This document shows positions 24,994 to 36,740 of a DNA stretch of 64,000 nt, piece after piece. The notes beneath the pieces are model-generated. The model saw only the letters and a program-made list of their open reading frames with translations. It made no database searches and was not told the DNA's origin. This DNA comes from Glycine soja (taxonomy: Eukaryota > Streptophyta > Magnoliopsida > Fabales > Fabaceae), in the NCBI RefSeq assembly GCF_004193775.1, contig NC_041002.1, positions 1,206,698-1,270,697 on the forward strand, written 5' to 3'. The position numbers and the translations under genes were made by a program. Numbering within the stretch: position 1 is the stretch's first letter; each line of letters begins with the position of its first letter.

Positions 24994-26717
24994 TTAATAT
25001 GAAAAACACTAAATTTGCAAGAAAGGGTTAACTAAAATATCATAGAAACAAAAAATAAAACAAACATAATTTGTAATAACTAAAAATAAAAAACACTAAA
25101 TTACAATAATTAAAAATATATCTAATTATATTTTTTTATGATATTATATGATTATTTTTAAATACTTAAATATAAAAAAAAAATCTCACTATTTTAGCAT
25201 GGACCCATGAATCTTAGCACGAGCCTGTTATCCGTTACTAACAATTCCGTGGTCATCATCTGGTGCTTCATACTTGCATTATATCTCATGCTAGGAGGAA
25301 GGTTTCCGAAACATGAAAGAGCAGCCCAACGAAAAAGGAACGAAAGGTATATAAATAATAAACTTACTTTTTAAAAGCTACTTTAATTTTTGTTTTATAA
25401 AAATTAGATTTTTAATTTTGTAAAAAGTTTTCTCTAAATACATTTATTATTTAGTCCAAATTCTCCTTTTTCAAAAAAGCAAAATATAAAATAAAATACT
25501 GCAAAAGAAAGAGTGCCCGAAAACTACAGGAATAAGGATGGGAGTAGTTATATTTGGCATGATTTGCCTATTAGTATAATCCAATTAAAACAGCTATCAT
25601 CCAATTTAATAAATAATCATGCGTCATTTTACCCACGTCATGTTTTAGTTTTTAATAAAATACACTTACTACTAGAAAAATGTCTCGTCAAGACGTTTTT
25701 AATAATCCTGCAATTCTGGATGTTTTTTTTTAATCAATTCTGGTTATTGTTGAAACTTGAAATTTTTTTTTTACCTTCCATCTATTTTTTCTTTCATTTC
25801 ATTTTTATCTCATTTTCTTTCTATTTCTTTCTTCTTTTCTTATAATATTATTATCTATTACTTTCTCTCTTCCTTTTTTTTTCTCTTTTTTTTTAATCCT
25901 AATCCACCCAGAATGGGATGAACGAATATAAGTGCCTCTTGAAATTTATAACTCACGATTATAAGTAAATTGTGGTAGTGACTGTGAATTGTGAATTATG
26001 ACTTCAATATTGCACAACGTGCAACGATTTTGAATCCCTTGTTCTTGCTTGAATGATTTTTGCATACAAAATAATCAATACTAAATATGTGGGACAAAAT
26101 AATCAACTTGGCAACTTGTTTCTTTTAATCCACCCTGTCATCACTAATCCTCCTTGTTTTGTTTTTGTTTTTAACTGGTAACTTATCCTCTTGCAAATTA
26201 AGAAGTTCTGGGTGAGTGAGACGGAGGAAGTTGAAATTGGTTTGATTTGGCGTATTAAGATTATTATTATTATTATTATACATATAAAATTTACATTAGT
26301 TGATTTGTAGTCCTGCATCATTTCACATAGACAGGTATATAATTTGTCTTTTAATTGAATATACGGCAAAAAAAAAAAAAAAAAGTTTCGTCAACCTTAA
26401 CAATCATGGTCATCCTTTTTAATAAAATGGCAGGATTAATACTTTGCCATTCCGTCTGTTACAATGTGTTCGGAAAGCATACAATTTATTAAAAAATAAA
26501 CAAATGAAGTCAACGATAATTTTTATTAAAAAATATTTAAAAACTATTTAAAGAAAAATCTGCTTTATAAATTGAATTATTTTAAAATATATATATAATT
26601 ATATAAAGAGGAACGGAGTCACACTTGAATGATAGAGGAAACAATTATTAAAAAAATTGAAAGGCCAACTATAAAAAATTTATTGACACCAGATTTGCAC
26701 AAGTTGTGCGTGACTAG

Positions 26718-26719
<2 letters not shown>

Positions 26720-26770
<51 letters not shown>
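26720..26770. repeat. (TA)n microsatellite
   Basis: About 25 TA units. Confidence 0.97.
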
Positions 26771-26774
<4 letters not shown>

Positions 26775-27911
26775 AAAAAGTACCAAAGCAACCCTGCTAA
26801 CCAATTTTGTAAAAATTAAAGTTCATCCAATAAATATATAGGAATAAAATTTTATACAAAATATTTTATAATAGTGTGTTTTTTAAAACATTAAAAAATA
26901 TATTTACACAAAAATAAATTAAATATATATATTATAAAGAATTTAATGTTAGAAATGTTAATCATCACTTTCATGTACCACAAAAAACCTTCATAAAAAG
27001 TTGGTACGTATTTACATTACCCATGCATTTTTACAAAAAAGGATCCTATTAATTATGTTCTAAAAATACACTAAATCAAAATAAATTATGTTACTCACTA
27101 GATTATCCTTTACAACAATAATAGTCAACAATCATTTTGGAAGAATTTGTTTTTAAATTGTTGGAAAGTAAGAGAAGAAGAACGTTGTGTCATGACAATT
27201 CCCGAAAGCAAATTAACCTTTGATACAACTCGATATTTAGTTTGCTTTCCGAAAAACTATACATTGGCTATCAAGACCTATGCACTCGAAGTTAAAAGCA
27301 TATTGGAGCATCATAAAACAATGACAGTATATATAAGCATAGAGATGGAAGGACAAAAATAAATAGAATATACTTACTTACTTACATCCGGCATATATTT
27401 TGTTGATTGAGATTTAAAGTGTATATATGGTAGTAATAATTTTCAACTTGATAACGAAACCTTTGTTAGAATGTATTTTATAAGTATTCTTTTTTATAAC
27501 AAGGTTGGAACCAATGACACTTTCAAGTCACCCAAACTCCTTGCTTTTTTTTTTTTTTTTAATAGCATCCCAAACCCCTTGCTACTAAGCTGATTCTACT
27601 GAATTCTTATTAAAGTATACTGGCAGGTAGAAATTTATGAAAATATAATGTTGTATCTTTATGAAATAATGTTTTTTTTTATAAATTAAAGATTATAAGA
27701 CGATAAATTTTATTTGTTGTATTTAATCTTGTCAAGAGAAATGAATATGACAAAGCAAACTCTGTATCCACTTATAGTATATTTTATGCATATGTTCTAT
27801 ACTAATCAATTTACCTAATGGTTTTAATATGTAAAAAAATGTTTTTATAATTTAAGTTTTTAAAATTTTCAGTATCATGTAAAAGGAGTACAATTTTTTA
27901 AAATTTAATTT

Positions 27912-28234
27912 GGTTAAATTACTATTTGATTCCTCTAATTGTTTACTTTATTCTTTGGTCTCGATCTCTTTTAATAAAGAGTCCAATTTAGTCCCTTATT
28001 TCTTAAAAAATATTTAAATGTAGCCGGTTTCTCATAAATTTAGTACATTATTTTTCAGAAAAACTTTATTTCATTTCATTATTTTAAAAAATGCTTCAAT
28101 ACGTCAGTCTCAATTGAACCAAATAATCACATTGAAACATTTTAAAAAAAAAATGATTAAATTGGACCTATATTAAAAGAGGGATCAAATTGAATAAAGT
28201 AAATAAATAGAGAAATCAAATTTGTAATTTATCC
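27912..28234. mobile_element. MITE-like element with terminal inverted repeats of about 85 bp
   Basis: The left end (GGTTAAATTACTATTTGATT...) and the reverse complement of the right end (GGATAAATTACAAATTTGAT...) align for about 85 bases with scattered mismatches, including a shared TTTACTTTATTC block and GTCCAATTTA. The element is 323 bp with no coding capacity. No clear target duplication is visible, so the superfamily is open. Confidence 0.6.
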
Positions 28235-28741
28235 ACTAAATATTAATTTCTACCATTTAGATAAATGTAAACTAATTACTTAAGGAAAAATTAGTTTAGT
28301 CAGAAGATAGTAAGCAAAGAAAAAATACAGTAAATTATAATAGACTATAATTTATTTCAAGTAATTCAAATTTTAAGATAATTTAAGGAAAAATATTCAT
28401 CGTATGATTTAAGTCTAAATTTTTCTTTATATTCCATGAAAAATATCCATCCCGTTTACAATAAAGAAAATAACACATTAAATCAAATAGTTAAGTTGAA
28501 AAACAAAATGCAAGAAAACCATAAATTTATATTTGATATATTATTTTGTTTTCTAGACTAAAAAATTATACCGAATTGTAACTTCGCGTGAACAGTTAAC
28601 TGGGTATCAGGATACAGATTATAAAGCATATGCCACTAAATTAGCTTTTATTTTTTTACAGATATGCCATAAATTATCTAATAGTCACTCTTGTTTATTT
28701 TATATTTGGGATAGTAAGTGAGAAGATATTGCTGCAATTAC

Positions 28742-28808
<67 letters not shown>

Positions 28809-31378
28809 GTTTTTAACCAATCTGTGCACAGTTAGCCTCATATCTAATATTTAATTTTTATAAAAGATGCAAGATATTCATATCGTATATTTAAAGTAAA
28901 TAATAAATAAATTCAAATTGTTAAAAATAAAAAAATCAGCCACGGGCTTCTATTTTATGTTGAAATTTACATAGTTGTATCAGACATGAAAACTCTTAAT
29001 GCAATATGTAGCACCTTGAATTTCGGCCCTATATAAATATTAATAAAAATGTAAATAATAATAATCTAAAAATACATAAATATTTTTAAATAAAACATTT
29101 CATAGTTGAAATATTAAAAATGATTTATGCTTTATTTTTTTATTCATTTTACATATAGAAATTGGCATATTATTTAGAGACTTTGGTCCAAATACTACAG
29201 TAGGAAAGATCAATAGCATTTAGCAATCTGATATAGCTTATGAAAAGACAACTTAAGGGAAAAAAAAACTATTAATCTGTTTATGAAGTCAATTGGATAT
29301 ATATTTTTACAACCCCAAACTATCCATGCCCTACAATGGATCAAATCACCCGGGACATAAAATATGAAAAGATAAGACATTGTATAAAATTCCTTTTCAA
29401 TACCATAATTCACAAATTTTACGTAGAGAAAAAAGTAAGCATTGTAATCTTTATCAATTCCACCCCAATTATTCGTAGCCTTTGCTCCGAGATTTTCAAC
29501 ATTTTTTGTTGTTTTTTCTACTCTATAAGCCTTTGCAAAACTCTTCCCTTGTTTTCTTGCTACTACCTCCATCAACTTTCAATCTATCTTGTAGAATTTT
29601 CTTTAGTGTAGAATAAAGCATTAAGATAGGAATTAGGTTAAAGTCAAAATGATGCTCCTATATATTTAAAAATTAGTTTTAAAACTGCACTCTATGGATA
29701 AAATCATCTCAAAATTATTAATTATAAATGCTGATAATATCATATATGATACACAAGGGAAGAACGATGAATAAGTTTAGTCCCAGTGTATAAGCAAAAT
29801 AAATAGTTTGCTCTAGAATTTGCATTGTAGGATGCGTAAATTGTCATTTTTCTTTGCTGTTATTTTCATAGCACAAATGAATAAGCCTAGAGTTCAATTT
29901 TCATCAATAAACAGTGAAACCCCTTCCCTTTCTCGAGTGTAAACTCAAATTCCCCTTCTCAATTCTTAAAGAAATCAAAGTGGAAAACCTAAATATAATA
30001 ATAATAATAATAATACTTCAAAGGATGAGTAAAATAATTGATGAACCCCGACAGCTAAATCAACAACAATGAAAGAAAAAATTGAACTTTGATTTATCAA
30101 AACTTACCGTTCCAACTTTCGATCAAACATCAAAAATCACAAACTTGTTAACATCTAAACCATCAATGAGTACAAAGTCAGTATCTGTCCGTTGAACGCC
30201 TCCTTGCAGTAAAATATTGTACGATCCAATGTCAAAATATGTCTACCATCATGTTCCTCTATCCAGATTAAAATAATAACAATTAATAAAGCATGTGACA
30301 AAGAAGAGAATAGAAGATTAGAACAGGAAATAAAAATAGGGAATGAGAGTGAAAGGAAAAAGATAAAATGAAAAAAAACAAACAGAAGATAAATTTTGAA
30401 TTTCGACCTCTGCTTTATTCTCTCAATCTTTTGCTATCTCTTCCCTTGCCATGTATTGATGCAATTTCTTCCCTTTTTCCAGAAGAAGTATCTAGTTTTC
30501 AAATTCAAATACATGCCCAATAAAATGATACGGTAGTTGCTATGTATTAATGTAATCTCTTACCCTTTTGGATAAGTATCTGGTGGGTGATGTTATTAAA
30601 AAATATATTCTGAAATTGAGACTTTGAGAATGACAAGTTAAATAACATTCAATGAGCACCTTTCTTGAAGGTGAAAAAGTAGTTATACCAGACTTCCTTC
30701 TTTTTATATATTGATATATTAGAATATCCTAAATTGTCTTCTAAAATTATTATTTTTCTTTTCACGTTATCTTAAGTACTACAATAGTGATTTCTGATAT
30801 TTACAAGCATGGTTATTGTCAGTTTTAGATTTGGGGATGTAAAATAGTGAGTTAAGCATTCAAGTATTGCCATCGCTAAAAAAAAATTGGTCAGCCAAAG
30901 TAAAATATTATTTGATAAAATTGGGCATCAGAAATACACATTCGAAAAGGTTACAGAATAAAAAAGACTCCATATCATCTGTTGACTATCTCATGGGTCC
31001 CCAATCCCTGTTACAGAACTGCTGGCAGATTCAACAAAATCTGCATAACCACATGACAGATGCAGTTCCAGAGACATAACTTCACCCATGAAAAAAGCCA
31101 GACAACAAGTGTTGCCATCGCTAATGAAATGTTCATCTTTTACAACTTCTCAACCAAACATGGTATAAATTGTTCAATCTATGAAGCATGAGCTGAGAAT
31201 TTCAAAACATGGAAAGAATTTCCTTTTTCTTTTCTGGAGCTAATGATCAAATAACCTCGGAACCTTCTCAACTATCACATTTCCAACTATGTATTCCTAT
31301 TCAACGAATTGCATGACCAATATGCCAGCAACCAAAAATATCATAAACACAGATAAAGCTGACCAACTTCTACGACAG
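28235..31378. other. AT-rich intergenic DNA downstream of the MIP18 gene
   Basis: Holds a (TA)n tract and an (AAT)n run near 29997-30015. The ORFs at 29210-29575 and 30867-31079 show no recognisable domain and are probably chance. Confidence 0.45.
28746..28805. repeat. (TA)n microsatellite
   Basis: About 30 TA units. Confidence 0.97.
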
Positions 31379-31438
31379 GCATAAAAGCACCTACAGAGTT
31401 CATTGCATTTGGAGAATTGGAGGAGGAAAAAAGTTCCT

Positions 31439-32895
31439 TCAATCATAAGATGGAGCAAGGCAATCATCAACCATATTCAGAAGGTTTGGGTTTTCCAGTG
31501 CAGCTGCCACCCGTTCTTTATCATTTAATTGTTTGTTAACTGCATATATATTTGTGACAAAAAAAATTAAAATGCATTAGTGTGAGTGTCATGATCAATG
31601 ATTTATAAAAAAAAGGATTCTAAAAGTTAACAGAGTGTTGTAATAGGTCTGGCAACAGCATGCATCACTCTCCAAGAAAGAAACGGCATGGCCAATCATT
31701 TAAGTAGAAAGACATCTCTGGAGTTTAGATAATATTTGAAGTAGTGCAGTAACTAACACACCCACAGGAAGAAAGAGAAAGAAGTAAGGAATTAAAACCT
31801 GCAGCTTCAGTTGCATGAGATCCAGGTGCCACTCTGATATCCACCTAACCAGAATTGGAAAACATAAATAATGTAGTATTCACAGATCAGTAGAATATTT
31901 GGTTTAATATGTAAGTATAAATTATGCATATAACAACCATAGTTTGATAATGCATACTATCATATAACTAGGTAGCAATACAAAAAATAATACAGAGAAG
32001 GAAAAAAAAGTGTGGGTTATAAGATGTCAAACAGTATTGCAGGTGGAAGATATCATGAAAGGAACAGGTATACCAACCAATGGCAGGAGCCAGCATGTTC
32101 TCCTCTATATATCTTGGGAAGTTAAATTACTTTTAAAAACTAGTAAAGGATTTTTGTATTTTTTTATATAAATAAATAGTTTCTTCTTTGAAAAAAAAAA
32201 ACTTTCTAATTAGTAAGTTTTTATGATATGCCCATGCACACACAACAGAAAGTCCCTTCTATTAATCATATAACAAATAACTCATCAATACATTTTTGGT
32301 TCTCCAACTCCAAGTATCAATCAATTTTTCAGAGCAAGTTACTAGACTTAGAAAAATGGAGAATACCTTGTATCGTGAAGGCAAGCTTCTCATGAGCTTG
32401 ACACGTAAGCATAGACCTATAACCGTTGCCATACTGCAATGTTCCACTGTTGGAGTAAATGTAACCCTGAAGAAACAAGGAAATTAAACATTCCATAATC
32501 CAAAAAGAAACCCAACAAATGAAAAAAAAAATAATAATCACAAATACCTCACATAATTACGCTGATCATCAACTTCAACTGCTTCCTCAGTAATCACCTT
32601 AAGCTCTTCCAAGGAATATGGATGCTCAGGGTCCTTTATATCTCTTATATGATTTGTGAATGTTAAGAAAATATTAAAGTTACAATTATCAACTCTTTTT
32701 AATTTTCCGAGTAATTACTGAAAGAAAAAACAAAAGAAATGAAATTTAAATTTTTTAAAAAAGGATATCAAAAACCTCTTGTTGGTGGATTGGTTCGACA
32801 GCATACTCATCATGGGGAGCAGATGGAGCAGATGGAGCTCGACGCTCTTTCTTTTCATATATGATAGGGTTCGCATTGATTAACTCAGTTACCAT
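31439..32895 (-). CDS. AE7: MIP18 family protein, AE7-like cytosolic Fe-S assembly factor
   Basis: Component of the cytosolic iron-sulfur targeting complex (with CIA1 and MET18 in plants) that hands clusters to nuclear and cytosolic apo-proteins. Five coding exons (minus): 32895-32769, 32653-32548, 32466-32367, 31844-31799, 31539-31439, giving 159 residues, the family length. Hallmarks are [13 protein letters not shown] at the N-terminus, [29 protein letters not shown] with the conserved Cys, and [20 protein letters not shown] near the C-terminus. The start is the first ATG in frame, [10 protein letters not shown], as in homologues. The first coding intron (32654-32768) begins ATATCCTTTT, a U12-type donor, while the others are GT-AG. 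A 5'UTR exon near 35.6 kb is likely. A copy of the last exon lies at 14605-16248. Confidence 0.92.
32654..32768 (-). other. Probable U12-type (minor spliceosome) intron in the MIP18 gene
   Basis: The donor reads G|ATATCCTTTT, the exact U12 AT-type 5' splice site, and TTCTTAAC (32662-32669) fits the U12 branch site and lies 8 to 10 bases before the acceptor. Reading-frame continuity ([13 protein letters not shown], as expected for the family) requires the junction at CACAA|ATCAT, so the intron ends AA, two bases past an AC. Confidence 0.75.
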
Positions 32896-33119
32896 TTTGG
32901 CCAAGAGTTGCAACTTGCTCAGTAGGGAAACAAAGAGTATTGAACCGGAATTTATCAGTTTTTTATTATTAAAAAACCAACCCAAATATGATAGCTGGAG
33001 CCTGGAAGGAAGGAACCTCAAAGTTATATATGAGACTTTTCTATGTTGCATTCATAAAAATAAATTATAAAACTAATCATGAGAATTAAAAATAATATGA
33101 TTACATGTACATTTCATCA

Positions 33120-33600
33120 CAGTTTGGTCTGGTATAGAAAACCAAACTGAACCAAACCACTGCTCTAATTTGCCATTTCCATTATTGCAAGCATTCTTTC
33201 AGTAAAGCAAGCACAAAGTGAATAAATCATGAAAAAAAGTCTGTTTTTAACTCTTTAAGTTTCTTGGTGCAAAGCTTTTCTAGTGCAGTTCAACCTCTGA
33301 TGTGAGGAAGTTGTGGTGGGGCATGGTTCAGTTCAGGATGGAAAACCGAACTGATAATGTGATTCAGTTTTCATAACCAAACTATTTTTAATGGTTCATA
33401 AACCGGTTAGGATTTCAATGAATCGGTTCAGAACCAGCTTGGTCAAGAAAGCAGTTCTAGAACCGGTTCCGAATCAGTTCGGTTCCAAACTAGTTATAAA
33501 TAAAACAGTTCAGAACTTACATGGAATCAGTTTCTAAAACTCCCAAAGGGACCAAACTGTTTGACCAAAGCTTTTTTGACTGAGAACCATCATGATGTGA
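33120..33600. repeat. GGTTC/GAACC-rich repeat in the MIP18 5' intron
   Basis: Dense, diverged copies of CGGTTC, AACCGG and CAGTTC in both orientations, the kind of GC-richer, subterminal-repeat sequence seen in non-autonomous hAT elements. I could not define inverted ends or target duplications. Confidence 0.4.
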
Positions 33601-34701
33601 TGCATGATGCAGACAATCTAGGAAGATTATCGATTAGGTTTCCCAACTTTCCATACAAATTACAAAATACCAATACACTGTTGATTTATTAAAAGATACA
33701 TCTTCTATTCTGAGCAGATTCAAAATCAGTACCGTAACAGTGAAGTAAAATTGTCAACCTTCATGTAACAAAGCAGTGGATCCAAATAAAAAAAACATCA
33801 AATTCACACATTTGAGTCTTAGGTAAAACTTAAAAGATATTAAAATCAAGAAAAAATACCTTAACTGAAAAATGAAAAATACTGCCAAGGGGTTGATACA
33901 GATAAAAACAATCACTGAAAGGATAACCAGTTACCTGCATCAAAAACAAGGCAAAAAAAAAGATTAGCACAAAAGTACAATAACATAGCAAAGTCAGGCC
34001 CAAGATTCACTTGGTAACTGTTAGTTACTTAGCTCGGAGCATTATAGTTAAACAGCAATTCACTTTTAACAGAATAGTATCAGTCTCCAACAGAACCCAG
34101 TTCAACTACCATGCGACCCAATTTCAATTATGAAACAAAACCAAAGGAGTAACCAGTATATGCTATTCTCTGTGGGGAAAAAAGGACAACAAATACCCAA
34201 TAATTATCTACTCAAGTTGAAATAGTTTACCTAACAATCATGTAGAAAGAAAAATCACATAAAAACAGAAAGAGGTAAACGACCAAAGCTTGAGTTGCAG
34301 GCTGACTGTATAGTATTTATTGTGCAAGTGTAAGAAAGAAAAATAACTTGCTGGTGTTGGTGAAGTGTTTAATCTGTTACAGGGATCAACAGGATTTAGT
34401 TTTCTACACCTATTTGGCTTCTTCAAAAGACAACACGGAGCAACTACGAAGGTTATATGGTTAGGCTTACCCTTACCTTTATAGCCTTAGCCTATTTGTC
34501 ACTTACTAGGTGAACTTAAATTTACATTGATCCACAAGTGGAGAAATAAAAAATAATAAAAAGCTACTAGTAAATGGATTGTACTTCCTAGACATAAACT
34601 TATAACATAGCCTAAACAGGGATACAGTTTCTTCCTCAAATATCATGCACCACGAGCTATGCACTTGCCCTTCTCATGTCCAACCTAAGAAGGGATAACA
34701 C

Positions 34702-35329
34702 TAGAGCTGGGTATGTGGGTGAGTCCGGGTTTGAACCCGCACCCGCATAACCCACAAACCGTATAGCTCGTCCGTTAAGGCCGCAAAATAAATAGGCTTT
34801 CATTAAGGCAGCCCGTAACCACACCGCATAACCTGCAGCCTAACGGGCTGGCCTGTGGTTCACATACAAAAACACAATTTTTTTTAAAAAAAATCACATT
34901 TAAGCCAAACTTCTAAGATGTGCGTATGAATATAATGAACATACTGGGCCTTGGCAAGTATGAATTGGTTTGACAAGTATTCAAACGTTGAATTGGGGAA
35001 AGGGCCTCAGTGATTGTAGCTTAGCAACAAATTTAAACACTCGTCGTAATCAGGAATTAACACCAAACACAAACAGTGTGCTTTAATTTTTCAATGGGGG
35101 GAAGTTGTTAGCAGCTAATATATATAAAAGAAACTTTAACTATCATCAATTCTGACCCACAGGCAAAAAACCTAACAGTAGAATCAGGGAAAGGTCTTCT
35201 TGTTTTATACTTTTACTAATTGTCATCATAAAATTATTTTTTTTCTTCAGATTAACACATTAAAAATAAAACGTGAACTGCCCGCAGAAACTGCGGTCAA
35301 AACGGACCGGGCTATAATGCCCAGCTCTA
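34702..35329. mobile_element. hAT-like non-autonomous element in the MIP18 5' intron
   Basis: Ends are TAGAGCTGGG and its reverse complement CCCAGCTCTA, with weaker similarity continuing inward. Both ends are GC-rich, with repeated CCGC, CCCGC and GGGC motifs, against an AT-rich centre. The flanks GATAACAC (34694-34701) and GATAAACA (35330-35337) share the first five bases and could be a decayed 8-bp target duplication. No transposase ORF. Confidence 0.65.
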
Positions 35330-35569
35330 GATAAACATGTTACACAGCACAAAGTGTCACATAAACACAGCCACCAAACCACCACGCCGTGAATTTTTCA
35401 TCCTCGAGCAACTTTAACAACGTGCACGTAAAAGAATATCAAAATCATGAAAACCCAACTTATATAAAATTGAAAAATCACAACGGTAACAAAGCAATTG
35501 AACGTCTGAACGGTCGTAAGAGTGTGAAAAAACAAAGCAGCTGGTATTAGAGTTGATCAAGCTCTTACC

Positions 35570-35660
35570 TTTTCTAATCAAATACAAGAATTTGGGGGTT
35601 TCCAAGAATCTTGCAACGCAGAGGAGAAGAAGGAAAAAATTGAGATAGCCCTTTTTAGCG
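35570..35660 (-). other. Probable 5'UTR exon of the MIP18 gene
   Basis: On the minus strand a stretch ending ATTAGAAAAG is followed by GTAAGAGCTTG, a strong donor, downstream of a pyrimidine-rich CTTCTTCTCCTCTGCG leader. It would splice across the 33-35.5 kb interval to an acceptor upstream of the ATG at 32895. This is inferred from sequence only. Confidence 0.4.
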
Positions 35661-36740
35661 GCCACGGAAAATTTGACCGAACTACCCTCCTAGAAGAGAC
35701 GGATACGGAAACACTTTATTAAAGAGTTAGTCTAAATTGACCAAAATGACAATATTGAGATGAATTTTTTTAAAAAAAAATAGAATTTCAATGGAATTTT
35801 TTAAAATATGAAAATTCAATTCAACATTTTATAAAATTTAAGAACTAAATTAAACATTAATTTTTTAAGAATTGATGATTGAAATCTTTAATAAATTTAA
35901 TTTTTGTTTCCTGAATAGGTTAGAGATTTGAATTTGATAGTTATATTATATTTTAATTTTAAATATTTTTAATAATAAAATATGATAATGTTATTAAATT
36001 AAAATTTAAAGAATAAGAGAATTAATAAATTTTTAGTCTAAACCTTTGCACATCAAATATTAGTACACACCCATTAGAATAACTATTAGAGTTTTTCTTT
36101 TTTTAAATACAGTATTTGTTTTTAAGACTCTCCTAAAATACTTAAAATTGATATTTCCATTTCACAAAATCTTACCTTCCACTTTTGAAAAGTTGTATAA
36201 TTAAGAAAATAATATTAATATCCGGTTATAAAAGAAAAGAAAATTGTTTTTCAGTATTTGTGGTAGCCGTGTTCTTCTCTCCATCCCAAAATTTCGGCGG
36301 TGTTGGTGTGGCATCTTCTCCAAGAATCCCAAACTCCTCCTGACACAAGAATTTTGACACCTCACTGAGTTTCTCAATTTCAATTGAGCAGGTAACAATT
36401 CCCGAAACTCTCAAATCAATTTTCATCTCCAGCTTATACGGCTTTTGCATGCTCAATTTCCTGCAACAATTTCGGAACTCAATAATTCCCCGTATATAGG
36501 AATTTACTGTCTTTTTTCTGTTTTTATGCTCGAAATTTCTCAAGAAAGAGCTTTGAAACTGAGCAGATTTTTCTTCCTTTCCCTCAAGAATCGCATGTAT
36601 TTTATATTTATATTTATTCAATCATTGTTATCGGAAGCAAACTGTTTTAACGACCCGCTAACTTTCTGAAACCCTTGGCCTTCGCTTCTTCTCCGCTATA
36701 TATAGCCTTAATCGCAGGAGCGCGACAATTCTGAATAAAT
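35661..36740. promoter_or_regulatory. Divergent intergenic region between MIP18 and DUF760 genes
   Basis: About 1.1 kb separates the inferred MIP18 leader (minus) from the DUF760 start (plus), so both promoters must lie here. A TATATATA stands at 36697-36704, 37 bases before the DUF760 ATG. The minus-strand ORF at 36226-36621 (131 codons) has no family I recognise; it may be a decayed gene piece or chance. Confidence 0.45.

Larger units (their letters stand above)
23440..27911. other. Gene-poor AT-rich region
   Basis: Contains (TA)n tracts, ATT/AAT runs (about 24468-24480, 26263-26278) and long T-rich stretches. No ORF here resembles a known family to me. Confidence 0.5.

Noticed and set aside
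29210..29611. Overlapping ORFs of 121 and 91 codons on opposite strands
   Set aside because: No recognisable motif, no consistent splice sites and composition like the flanking AT-rich DNA.
33120..33600. Tandem regulatory array of CGGTTC boxes
   Set aside because: The copies are irregular and in both orientations, more like subterminal repeats of a transposon than an ordered array.
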